In this document: piece by piece, positions 1 through 5,598 of the stretch
How positions within the stretch are numbered: position 1 is the first letter of the stretch
Layout of the letters: the number at the start of each line of letters is the position of its first letter
Origin: a virus
Virus record (IMG/VR): IMGVR_UViG_3300037507_002193
Span: 1-29,973 of that record
Direction: 5' to 3' (one strand)
DNA length: 29,973 nucleotides
Program-made: the position numbers and the translations under genes
The notes under the pieces: model-generated
Database searches by the model: none
The model's input: the letters and a program-made list of their open reading frames with translations, nothing else
What the model was told of the DNA's origin: nothing

Positions 1-2
1 CG

Positions 3-41
3 CAGTACAACACAGCCGCCCGCCGCTATCGGCAGGCGTAG
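3..41 (+). CDS. possible 3' end of an upstream gene (partial)
   Basis: One plus-strand frame enters from the left edge and closes at TAG 39-41, giving a basic C-terminal peptide (QYNTAARRYRQA). It is too short to identify. A G/C-rich hairpin at 233-248 lies downstream. This may equally be non-coding sequence. Confidence 0.2.
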   Translation, partial: QYNTAARRYRQA

Positions 42-75
42 ACGCAAACGCAACGAAGTACAGAAACGCAGACTG

Positions 76-221
76 GGAGAGATCAACTGGACGGGTTGGG
101 AGCTACCCAATCACCTACCCGATCGGAATCGAACCGACAGCCTCCGGGCGCTACCCGACACTCTACCGTTGAGCTACGGAGTGAGCCACTACGCGCATGG
201 CCCCGTCCAGTTGATCTCTCC
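76..221. repeat. 20-bp perfect inverted repeat enclosing the tRNA-like sequence
   Basis: The left arm (76-95, GGAGAGATCAACTGGACGGG) is the exact reverse complement of 202-221. The arms flank about 106 bp that contains the tRNA-like element on the minus strand. A transcript of either strand would close a 20-bp stem around that element. The arrangement resembles a processing stem or the footprint of an inserted tRNA cassette, but no function is shown by the sequence. Confidence 0.85.
114..183 (-). tRNA. degenerate tRNA or tRNA-like element
   Basis: Read on the minus strand it has a canonical D-arm (TAGCTCAACGGTAGAG), a 5-nt variable region (AGGCT) and a canonical T-arm (GTCGG-TTCGATT-CCGAT, one G-T pair). 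The acceptor stem is weak: CACTCCG against CGGGTAG pairs at 5 of 7 positions, including one G-T. The anticodon stem is 4 bp. Centring a 7-nt loop (148-154) puts T at position 33 and gives anticodon AGC (Ala), an unusual A34 for bacteria. No CCA is encoded. It may be a decayed tRNA, a phage tRNA mimic or a fragment of an attachment site. Confidence 0.5.
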
Positions 222-232
222 TCATCCAACTA

Positions 233-248
233 CGGGGCCGAGACCCCG
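233..248. terminator. weak terminator-like hairpin
   Basis: CGGGG (233-237) pairs with CCCCG (244-248) across a 6-nt loop. On the plus strand it is followed by GATTTCTTC, a poor T-tract. On the minus strand it begins 8 nt after the repressor stop but has no T-run. Weak evidence in either direction. Confidence 0.25.
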
Positions 249-255
249 GATTTCT

Positions 256-507
256 TCACGCGGCGGCGAGGTCGTTTCCCCTTGCCCGCCGGGGCTTTGG
301 GGGACGGTACGCCTTCATGAACACGCGAAGCGCGTCAATGGTTTCCGGCTCCATCTTCCGGCCGCGCCTCACCTCGTAGACAAATCGCCGATCGCCCATG
401 GCTTGCTCACCAAACAGAGCGGCCGACATCTCATGCCGCTCAAGGAACGCCTCAATCTCTTGAGCGGCCTCGGCGCGTAGCGCGTTGATCTGGTCTGCGA
501 TGGTCAT
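256..507 (-). CDS. small HTH repressor-like DNA-binding protein
   Basis: About 83 aa starting MTIADQINALRAEA. The centre (ERHEMSAALFGEQAMGDRRF, continuing VYEVRRGRKM and then a helix PETIDALRVFM) has the pattern of short phage XRE-like helix-turn-helix repressors in alphaproteobacterial phages. The tail is basic (RPPKPRRARG). I chose ATG 507 because the promoter at 515-543 predicts transcription starting at about 508, which makes the mRNA leaderless. In-frame TTG 543 and ATG 519 lie inside that promoter. The gene is divergent from the early operon and its promoter carries an operator copy, so autoregulation and control of lysogeny are the likely roles. The family is recognised by pattern only. 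Confidence 0.7.
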   Translation of the reverse strand: MTIADQINALRAEAAQEIEAFLERHEMSAALFGEQAMGDRRFVYEVRRGRKMEPETIDALRVFMKAYRPPKPRRARGNDLAAA

Positions 508-514
508 GTCTGGC

Positions 515-543
515 ACCATAGTTGGGTTGCGCCCACCAGTCAA
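515..543 (-). promoter_or_regulatory. promoter of the repressor gene
   Basis: On the minus strand TTGACT (543-538) is separated by exactly 17 nt from TATGGT (520-515). The predicted start point (about 508) coincides with ATG 507. The spacer contains operator site A. The layout mirrors the divergent early promoter at 612-640. Confidence 0.7.
521..536. promoter_or_regulatory. operator site A (repressor promoter spacer)
   Basis: GTTGGGTTGCGCCCAC is a quasi-palindrome of the form KTGGG-N5-CCCAM. It matches sites B and C: 11 of the 16 positions are identical in all three. It fills the -35/-10 spacer of the repressor promoter, so binding there would block RNA polymerase. Confidence 0.65.
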
Positions 544-587
544 GGTATAGGGGCATCAGGGCTGTTGAAGACGAGTTATCCACAACA

Positions 588-603
588 GTTGGGTGGTCCC
601 TAC
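588..603. promoter_or_regulatory. operator site B (between divergent promoters)
   Basis: GTTGGGTGGTCCCTAC aligns without gaps to sites A and C. Its centre is 31 bp (about three helical turns) from site C and 67 bp from site A. It lies 9 bp upstream of the early -35 box. Confidence 0.6.
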
Positions 604-611
604 GATTTTTG

Positions 612-640
612 TTGACTGGTAGGGTTTAGCCCACTATGTT
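612..640 (+). promoter_or_regulatory. early rightward promoter
   Basis: TTGACT (612-617), a 17-nt spacer and TATGTT (635-640). The predicted start is at about 647, just before the leader stem-loop at 650-713. The spacer contains operator C. It would drive the early operon from the gene at 729. Confidence 0.75.
619..634. promoter_or_regulatory. operator site C (early promoter spacer)
   Basis: GTAGGGTTTAGCCCAC, third copy of the operator, lying wholly inside the 17-nt spacer of the early promoter. Occupancy would repress the early operon. Confidence 0.65.
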
Positions 641-649
641 GCATGTCAT

Positions 650-713
650 CACCGGCCGCCCGGTGTAGCCGCCTCTGCAACCCCTGGAATGGTCCAGGAA
701 CAGGCGGCCGGTG
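650..713 (+). promoter_or_regulatory. structured 5' leader of the early transcript
   Basis: CACCGGCCGCC (650-660) pairs perfectly with GGCGGCCGGTG (703-713), 11 bp, enclosing an inner hairpin CCTGG/CCAGG (683-687/694-698). CCGCCT at 669-674 can compete for AGGCGG 702-707. The stem ends 3 nt before the ribosome binding site GGAGG (717-721). It begins almost at the predicted transcript 5' end. It could protect the 5' end or tune initiation at 729; two alternative folds are possible. Confidence 0.6.
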
Positions 714-728
714 AGTGGAGGCTCAACC

Positions 729-1055
729 ATGTACTCGACAAGTTGGACGCTCGAAATTCCGGTTCTCGTCGGCGAGACCATCGTCGGCTACTGCGAGACA
801 GATTGCACGCTGATGCTGGATGAAAGCTGCAATCTGCTCAAGATCGGGCTTCACCCGTGGCGCAAGGATGTCGCCAAGGAATGGATTTCTGCCGGCGCTG
901 ACGGCCAGCGCGGCATGATTTGGGACATGGCTGTTGCAGCAGTTGAGGCCGACCGCTGGCGCATTGCGGTTGAGGCCGGCATTCCGCCGGAGCCGCTGCC
1001 CGAGGAATACCGACCGATCAAGGGCGTCTACTCACATGGACGCTTGGTCGGGTGA
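729..1055 (+). CDS. hypothetical early phage protein
   Basis: 108 aa, first gene of the rightward operon. ATG 729 follows GGAGG with a 7-nt gap, which I prefer to the in-frame GTG at 711, because that GTG lies inside the leader stem. The sequence (MYSTSWTLEIPVLVGETIVG) is mixed alpha/beta. A mid-protein stretch, HPWRKDVAKEWISAGADGQR, precedes a helix rich in W, A and E. No recognised domain, signal peptide or membrane segment. As the first gene under the operator-controlled promoter it is an immediate-early product. Confidence 0.75.
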   Translation: MYSTSWTLEIPVLVGETIVGYCETDCTLMLDESCNLLKIGLHPWRKDVAKEWISAGADGQRGMIWDMAVAAVEADRWRIAVEAGIPPEPLPEEYRPIKGVYSHGRLVG

Positions 1056-1104
1056 GTTACCCGCGCCCCTGGCGACAGGGGCGGGGGAGGGGCCTGTCCA
1101 GCGC

Positions 1105-1179
1105 GTGAGCGACCGACTGCGGGGTAAGGTTGCAGTGATCGCTTGGACGGGCCCCGGTTTTAATAAGCGGGGTGTGTAA
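1105..1179 (+). CDS. possible 24-aa leader peptide or small ORF
   Basis: In the 123-nt gap between two early genes a GTG-started frame (MSDRLRGKVAVIAWTGPGFN, then KRGV) ends TAA at 1177-1179, sharing one base with the next ATG (TAATG). A purine run GGGGGAGGGG lies about 10 nt upstream. The junction suggests translational coupling, but the ORF is too short to support alone. Confidence 0.25.
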   Translation: MSDRLRGKVAVIAWTGPGFNKRGV

Positions 1180-1397
1180 TGGAGCGTAAACGTCGCAAGG
1201 TAGCGAAGAAGTATCTCGACATATGGGCCACCAATGCGGAGCTTGAGCGCAAGCTGCGCGACGCTAACCGGATCATTCGCGAGCTGCGTTGGGACAACCG
1301 GGCGCTACGTGTCCAAGTCTACTCACAGAAGGAATACGCCGATGCGCATACAGCTTATTTGCGTCGCGGCGCTCAAGGCAATGGGGGTGAGCGATGA
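1179..1397 (+). CDS. small basic coiled-coil protein, unknown
   Basis: 72 aa. The N-terminus is strongly basic (MERKRRKVAKKY), then a long charged helix with heptad-like spacing (ELERKLRDANRIIRELRWDN) suggests a coiled-coil dimer. The ribosome binding site is GGGGTG just upstream. The stop overlaps the next ATG (ATGA, 1394-1397), so it is coupled to the RecT-type gene and may work with it, for example as a nucleic-acid-binding accessory. That role is inference. Confidence 0.7.
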   Translation: MERKRRKVAKKYLDIWATNAELERKLRDANRIIRELRWDNRALRVQVYSQKEYADAHTAYLRRGAQGNGGER

Positions 1398-2305
1398 GTG
1401 AGGTCACAGTCTACGATCCCAAAGTCGTCCCGCTCAAAGCAGGAGGCAAGGTCACTGCGATCATTCCTCAATCCGTTGAGGAGGTGTTTCGCATAGCCAA
1501 GGCCATCGCATCAAGCGGTCTTGCTCCGAATGGGATGAAGTCGGTGGAGCAGATCACGGTTGCCATTATGCACGGCGCCGAGATTGGTCTACCGCCGATG
1601 CAGGCAATCCAGCGCATTGCAGTGGTCAACGGCCGCCCGACGATCTGGGGCGATGCTATTCCTGCACTACTGCTATCGCGCGGGTTTCGGATTCGCGAGT
1701 GGGACAACGAGACCACGTCATATTGCGAGATCACGCGGCCGGACGGAACAAAGATAGAGCGGTCATTCTCGGACGCCGATGCGAAGGCTGCAGGGCTGCT
1801 AGGCAAGGCCGGGCCGTGGACTCAGTACAAACGTCGGATGCGCCAGATGCGCGCTCGTGGCTACGCAGCGCGCGACGGCGCCGCCGATGTGTTGGCTGGT
1901 CTGTATCTCAATGAGGAGATGTCCGACATAGACACGGCACCGAAGCGGAAGTCCAGCGCGGAATGCAAGCGCGACGGAACCGAAGTGCGGTTTAACCTGA
2001 TCAGGCAACAGATCAGCGCGGCCACATCCACCGACGATCTGGACCGCATCGAGGCCGATCACGAGGCTGATATTGCCACGATGGCCGCTCGGTGGGCCGA
2101 CATCGTCAACGATGAGATGAAGCATAGGCGGGAAATCCTGTCGGCGCCGACCGATCAGGCTAGCGTGCTGCGGGAGATCGAACGCGCACTGGCTGTGAAA
2201 TCTGCTGAGGACGTTCGCGCTGAGTTTTCCACCGCGATCATGGCCATGGATGAGGACGGCCGCGCTGCCGCGCTCGACATGATCGACGCTACGGCAGCGG
2301 AGTAG
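1394..2305 (+). CDS. recT: RecT-family single-strand annealing protein
   Basis: 303 aa. Residues about 25-175 carry the RecT/Redbeta-superfamily pattern: a helical start (SVEEVFRIAKAIASSGLAP), the block GLPPMQAIQRIAVVNGRP at 65-82, IWGDAIPALLLSRG at 84-97, and the basic motif WTQYKRRMRQMRARGYAARD at 142-161. Family members coat single-stranded DNA and anneal complementary strands during phage recombination and concatemer formation. The C-terminal 120 residues are charged and variable. No exonuclease partner (RecE, lambda Exo or YqaJ type) is evident nearby, so the annealing protein may act alone or with a host nuclease. The start overlaps the preceding stop. Confidence 0.9.
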   Translation: MSEVTVYDPKVVPLKAGGKVTAIIPQSVEEVFRIAKAIASSGLAPNGMKSVEQITVAIMHGAEIGLPPMQAIQRIAVVNGRPTIWGDAIPALLLSRGFRIREWDNETTSYCEITRPDGTKIERSFSDADAKAAGLLGKAGPWTQYKRRMRQMRARGYAARDGAADVLAGLYLNEEMSDIDTAPKRKSSAECKRDGTEVRFNLIRQQISAATSTDDLDRIEADHEADIATMAARWADIVNDEMKHRREILSAPTDQASVLREIERALAVKSAEDVRAEFSTAIMAMDEDGRAAALDMIDATAAE

Positions 2306-2310
2306 CCGCC

Positions 2311-2568
2311 ATGCACGACACCCCTTCCAACCTTCACCTAATCCGCCAGATGACCAAGCAGGGCCATCCGCCGGCAATCGTCATGCAGCGGTGCTGCGAG
2401 CATTTGGGCTGGCAAGGCCCTCATCCGACCATTCGGGAGATCGTGGCACGCATGGAATACTTTCAAGGATCACGGGCGGTCTCCTCCCAGCCCGTGGCGG
2501 TCCCGGCGTCTGCCATAGAGCCCCTTGGCGCCGGGACCGCATCAACCAAAAAAGGACGCAGCACATGA
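2311..2568 (+). CDS. hypothetical small phage protein
   Basis: 85 aa, starting 5 nt after the recT stop with GGAG in the recT tail as a likely ribosome binding site. The first two thirds are helical (LIRQMTKQGHPPAIVMQRCC, then EHLGWQGPHPTIREIVARMEYF) and look like a small DNA-binding or adaptor fold without a clear family. The C-terminus is low-complexity. The stop shares the sequence ATGA with the H-NS-like gene, so the two are coupled. Confidence 0.65.
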   Translation: MHDTPSNLHLIRQMTKQGHPPAIVMQRCCEHLGWQGPHPTIREIVARMEYFQGSRAVSSQPVAVPASAIEPLGAGTASTKKGRST

Positions 2569-2846
2569 ACCTCGACACCATGAACACCAAGCAACTGCGG
2601 TTGCTCAAACAGCGCATCGACGCCGTGATCGCGGACAAGCAGGCGCAGTACAAAGTTGAGCTGGCCGCACGGTTTCGCGCCATGGCCGCAGATGCGGGGA
2701 TGTCTCTTGCCGACATCATCGGCAAGCCGGTCAAGGGTGGCAAGCTCGCGCCGAAGTGGCGGGACAAGACGACTGGCGTTCAGTGGTCTGGCAAGGGACG
2801 CATGCCGAACAAGTTCGACAAGAAACGGGCGGAGCGGATCGGATGA
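2565..2846 (+). CDS. phage-encoded H-NS-like nucleoid protein
   Basis: 93 aa. The N-terminal helices (about 5-45) form the expected oligomerisation coil. The C-terminus has the H-NS family core: APKWRDKTTGVQWSGKGRMP (62-81), in which Q-W-S-G-K-G-R-x-P is the AT-hook-like minor-groove loop. H-NS proteins silence AT-rich foreign DNA by forming filaments. A phage copy could silence host or rival DNA, interfere with the host H-NS, or regulate phage genes. ATG 2565 has AAAGGA 8 nt upstream. It ends in ATGA overlap with the next gene. The family call is strong; the role is inference. Confidence 0.85.
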   Translation: MNLDTMNTKQLRLLKQRIDAVIADKQAQYKVELAARFRAMAADAGMSLADIIGKPVKGGKLAPKWRDKTTGVQWSGKGRMPNKFDKKRAERIG

Positions 2847-3220
2847 GCATATCAGAACGAGCCCGCGCCGGCATCGTGCGCGACATGCCAGAGCAAGAGC
2901 GGCCGATCAGTGAGGAGTATAGGCTCGTCGCCAAGGCTTGGGTTGATGCCGACGCGGCGGCCTCGCTCCTTGAGGAAACCAAGACTGCCTTATTGTCAAA
3001 GCTCATGCTCGATCAAGGCGAGATGCCGGTGAGCAAGGCAGAGATGAACGCAAAGGCGTCGGCGCAATGGGTTGAGTATATCGACGCCATGGTAACCGCC
3101 AGGGCTGAGGCCAACCTGCGCCGCGTGCAGATGAAATACGTCGAAATGCGTTACGGCGAATGGCAATCGAAAGACGCCAACGCGCGGAAAGAACGGCACA
3201 TGGGGAGGCAAGCCACATAG
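2843..3220 (+). CDS. hypothetical early protein
   Basis: 125 aa, coupled to the H-NS-like gene by ATGA. It is mainly alpha-helical and charged (ISEEYRLVAKAWVDADAAAS, EETKTALLSKLMLDQGEMPV, ARAEANLRRVQMKYVEMRYG) with a basic C-terminal tail. Similar helical proteins sit beside RecT/ERF genes in many phages, but I cannot name a domain. It is the last gene before the first pentamer array. Confidence 0.7.
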   Translation: MSISERARAGIVRDMPEQERPISEEYRLVAKAWVDADAAASLLEETKTALLSKLMLDQGEMPVSKAEMNAKASAQWVEYIDAMVTARAEANLRRVQMKYVEMRYGEWQSKDANARKERHMGRQAT

Positions 3221-3222
3221 CA

Positions 3223-3476
3223 GGCGAGGAGGGGAATGGAGAGGCACGGATGGGATTGGAGCGAAGCCGAATGGCCAGGATTGGCTGGCACCTAGGCGGG
3301 ATCGGTTAGGTATGGACAGCAATGGCTCGGTGAGCATGGGAACGGCGGGGAGTGGCAGGATAGGAACGCACTGGTAAGGATTGCAAGGGAGAGGAGAGGC
3401 AGGCGTGGATGGGTAGGGCACGGATAGGACGAGACCGGATAGGCAGGCGCGGTTAGGCTGGGCCTGGCAGGGATTG
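3223..3476 (+). repeat. phased GGNNN pentamer array 1
   Basis: About 255 bp with GG recurring every 5 bases: GG starts at 3223, 3228, 3233, 3238, 3243, 3248, 3253 and 3258, then 3273, 3278, 3283. It continues with rare one-base slips (3304 register, 3363 register, 3402 register, 3451 register) to 3471. The three bases between GG pairs vary freely, so this is a rhythm rather than a sequence repeat. It is purine-rich on the plus strand and holds no credible gene. The next gene's ribosome binding site lies just beyond it. Confidence 0.9.
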
Positions 3477-3501
3477 CAAAAGATTAGAGAGGCAGAAGCA
3501 C

Positions 3502-4215
3502 ATGCAAAAGGCAGTAGAGAAGGTAATGCCGGAAAAGCAGAACAAGATCACCGCGATTAGCGCACCGCGCTTCGCCATGCTGAAGGTGCCAATCAAGAAT
3601 GCGCCCGGTGCGCCGCTGGTAATCCACGCATTCAGCGCCAAATCGCGGCAGATCATGCGCGAGGCTCAGGAGGCGGGCTCGGTCGGCAAAAAGAAGAAGC
3701 AGCGCGACCCGAAGGATTTTGACGCGGTGTATCAGGGCGCGCGGTACATCAGCCGAGACGGATGGGACGGCGCGAGCGCCGCGACCTTCCGAAACGCGAT
3801 GATCTCAGCATGCCGGCTTGTCGGCTTCAAGATGACCATCGGGAAGATGTCGGTATTTATCGAGGCGGACGGCGTGAGCGCGACCGATGGCACACCGCTT
3901 GTGCGCATCCACGGCGAGCCGCAGCCTTTCGAGGCGACGGTAAGAAATCAAACGGGTGTCACTGATATCCGCGTGCGCCCGCGCTGGGATGAGTGGAGTG
4001 CCAATCTGCGCATTCGCTACGACCGCGAGCAGTTCAGCGACGAGGACGTGGTCAATCTACTCGTTCGGGCCGGCTCTCAGGTTGGCATCGGCGAAGGGCG
4101 GCCCGATAGCAAGATGTCATTCGGCATGGGCTGGGGTTTGTTCGAGATCGACATAGAAAAGGGCATTGAGTTGACGGAAATTCCAGCGCCTAAGATCGAG
4201 TTTATCCGTAGGTAG
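3502..4215 (+). CDS. conserved phage protein of unknown function
   Basis: 237 aa, flanked on both sides by the pentamer arrays. It starts after AGAGAGG. The N-terminal half includes AMLKVPIKNAPGAPLVIHAF and a lysine patch (GKKKKQR). The C-terminal half (WSANLRIRYDREQFSDEDVV, AGSQVGIGEGRPDSKMSFGM, GWGLFEI) matches a signature I associate with phage early-region hypotheticals: a strand pair, a helix and a G-x-G-E-x-R-P loop followed by a G/W/F motif. No function is assigned. Its repeated-array context suggests it may act on, or move with, the arrays. Confidence 0.8.
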   Translation: MQKAVEKVMPEKQNKITAISAPRFAMLKVPIKNAPGAPLVIHAFSAKSRQIMREAQEAGSVGKKKKQRDPKDFDAVYQGARYISRDGWDGASAATFRNAMISACRLVGFKMTIGKMSVFIEADGVSATDGTPLVRIHGEPQPFEATVRNQTGVTDIRVRPRWDEWSANLRIRYDREQFSDEDVVNLLVRAGSQVGIGEGRPDSKMSFGMGWGLFEIDIEKGIELTEIPAPKIEFIRR

Positions 4216-4547
4216 GGATGGGTGTGGACAGGCGGGGATTGGATCGCAGGTAAGGATCGGATCGGCATGGAAGGGCATGGCGCGGATCGGCAGGAAGGGA
4301 CGGGAAGGGCAAGGCCCGGCGTGGATCGGAGGGGAATAGCAGTCGCGGACAGGATGGGCGGCGCTCGCAAGGGCGCGGATCGCAACGGCTTGGCGAGGAA
4401 AGGCAGGAAGGGCCAGGCACGGCCAGGTATGCAGGGGACTGGCGGGGATCGGCAGGATAGGAGCGGATCGGCAGGGAACGGATAGGAGGGGATCGGCAGG
4501 AACGGCTAGGCGCGCAAAGGTAGGATCGGACGGGACAGGAAAGGCAC
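4211..4547 (+). repeat. phased GGNNN pentamer array 2
   Basis: About 335 bp with the same 5-base rhythm, beginning in the last codons of the preceding gene: GG starts at 4211, 4216, 4221, 4226, 4231, 4236 and 4241, then 4254, 4259, 4264, 4269, 4274, 4279, 4284, 4289, and so on to about 4543. GGATC is the commonest unit. Long frames through it on either strand are low-complexity by-products. Its last units (GGAAAGG) supply the ribosome binding site of the gene at 4554. Confidence 0.9.
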
Positions 4548-4553
4548 GACATT

Positions 4554-5015
4554 ATGACCAAAAAGTCTGAGCTAGACAAGATCATCAAGGACGCTGGCGG
4601 ACCTATCACGGCTGAGCAAGTCGTGCAGGCGGCCCGCAACAAGTCGGAGTTTCCAGCGCTTCACCAACATCTGTGGGAGGTGCCGGAGCGCGAGCTTGCG
4701 AACGAGGCACGGCTTGCGCGCGCACACAAGCTTATCATCGCGCTTCGCGTCGTGTCCGCGTCGGGCTCGATCACGCGCATGATGGTGCACACATTGGGCA
4801 CCAAGGGCTATCAGCCTGCGGAGCACGTGGCGGCCAACATCGACCTTGCCTCGATCAAGCTCAAGCAACTCTCTGCCGACGTAGGCCGAGCACGGGAGCG
4901 GCTTCGAGGGTTTCGATCGATGATCGCGGACGACCTGTCTGACGAGATCGACGAGGCATTGGAGCGCGCCACGTCGGCTATCGACCGGGCGACGGCTAGG
5001 GATGCAGCTGCATGA
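4554..5015 (+). CDS. hypothetical phage early protein
   Basis: 153 aa. The N-terminal third (ITAEQVVQAARNKSEFPALH, then QHLWEVPERELANEARLARAHKLI) resembles a widespread phage early-gene domain with the pattern T-A-E-x-V-V-x-A-A-R ... L-H-x-x-L/F-x-W. The C-terminal half is a long helix with alternating charges (RARERLRGFRSMIADDLSDE). ATG 4554 uses AAAGG from the end of array 2 (gap 9). It is coupled to the HNH gene by ATGA. Function unknown. Confidence 0.75.
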   Translation: MTKKSELDKIIKDAGGPITAEQVVQAARNKSEFPALHQHLWEVPERELANEARLARAHKLIIALRVVSASGSITRMMVHTLGTKGYQPAEHVAANIDLASIKLKQLSADVGRARERLRGFRSMIADDLSDEIDEALERATSAIDRATARDAAA

Positions 5016-5362
5016 CCGGCTCGAGCTTCACCCACGCCCCGCGCGGCAGCATGAGCCCTCAGCGCGCTCTTCGGATATTCCAGTCCAGGGGAGGCGTGTG
5101 TTACTGCCCGGCCAATGACATTGACCGCGAACACTACGGGTGCAAGCGCAAGCTGACGCCAGCAGATAAATGGCGGGTCGAGCACGGCATTGCGCTCGAA
5201 AACGGCGGCACTGACGATGATTCCGGGCTCTACATTCTTTGCGAATGGTGCTGGCCCGAAAAGGACGGCGACGACCATTCGCAAGCTGGTCATGGGCGGA
5301 GAATGGCCGTGCGCGTTTTCGTTCCGAAAGAATATCGGACGAAGCGAGGCTTCCGATACTGA
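5012..5362 (+). CDS. HNH-type endonuclease-like protein
   Basis: 116 aa. Residues about 18-90 follow the HNH plan: RALRIFQSRGGVCYC then a second Cys (YGCKRKL), the metal-binding EHGIALENGGTDDDSGLYIL with E-H, then CEWCWPEK and a distal D-H/H-G-H. Phage HNH proteins of this size nick or cut DNA in packaging or recombination. The usual third-helix Asn/His is replaced in part (SGLYILCEWC), so activity is not certain. ATG 5012 overlaps the previous stop. Last gene of the rightward operon, converging on the minus-strand gene at 5365 with only 2 nt between. Confidence 0.75.
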   Translation: MTGSSFTHAPRGSMSPQRALRIFQSRGGVCYCPANDIDREHYGCKRKLTPADKWRVEHGIALENGGTDDDSGLYILCEWCWPEKDGDDHSQAGHGRRMAVRVFVPKEYRTKRGFRY

Positions 5363-5364
5363 TC

Positions 5365-5586
5365 CTATTCCGTTTCCAGTTCGCGGGCCGTTTTCTCATC
5401 GCCGATGTTGCGCGCCAGCTCGGCCATGCTCTCGTTTACCCGCGTCATGCGCTCGACGTTGCATGTGTAGCACCACGCACCCCAGGACGACTTAGTACAC
5501 CGCTTGCGGCAGCCGCGACACGTGTACGTGAGCCGGCCGCAATAGCTCGGGTGATCGGCGTCTCGCCACGTCCGGTGTTTTGGCAT
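5365..5586 (-). CDS. small zinc-finger-like protein
   Basis: 73 aa. It carries two paired cysteine motifs (TCRGCRKRC and WCYTC) in a basic, aromatic N-terminal half, and an acidic helical C-terminus (MTRVNESMAELARNIGDEKT). A four-Cys zinc knuckle is likely; the function is unknown. ATG 5586 has a strong AAGGAG site 6 nt upstream. It lies downstream of the gene at 5599 in the same direction. Confidence 0.75.
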   Translation of the reverse strand: MPKHRTWRDADHPSYCGRLTYTCRGCRKRCTKSSWGAWCYTCNVERMTRVNESMAELARNIGDEKTARELETE

Positions 5587-5598
5587 CCCAATCTCCTT

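Noticed and set aside
1-75. Phage attachment site or cohesive end at the left edge
   Set aside because: No repeat of this sequence was found elsewhere in the window and no integrase is present to support it.
3221-3500. CRISPR array in the repeated region
   Set aside because: There is no repeated unit of 24-40 bp with unique spacers; only the GG spacing recurs.
4222-4485. Plus-strand 87-aa frame in the second pentamer array
   Set aside because: Low-complexity peptide of Gly, Arg and Asp made by the GGNNN rhythm, with no ribosome binding site; long minus-strand frames through the same DNA are likewise Cys/Ser/Pro-rich artefacts.
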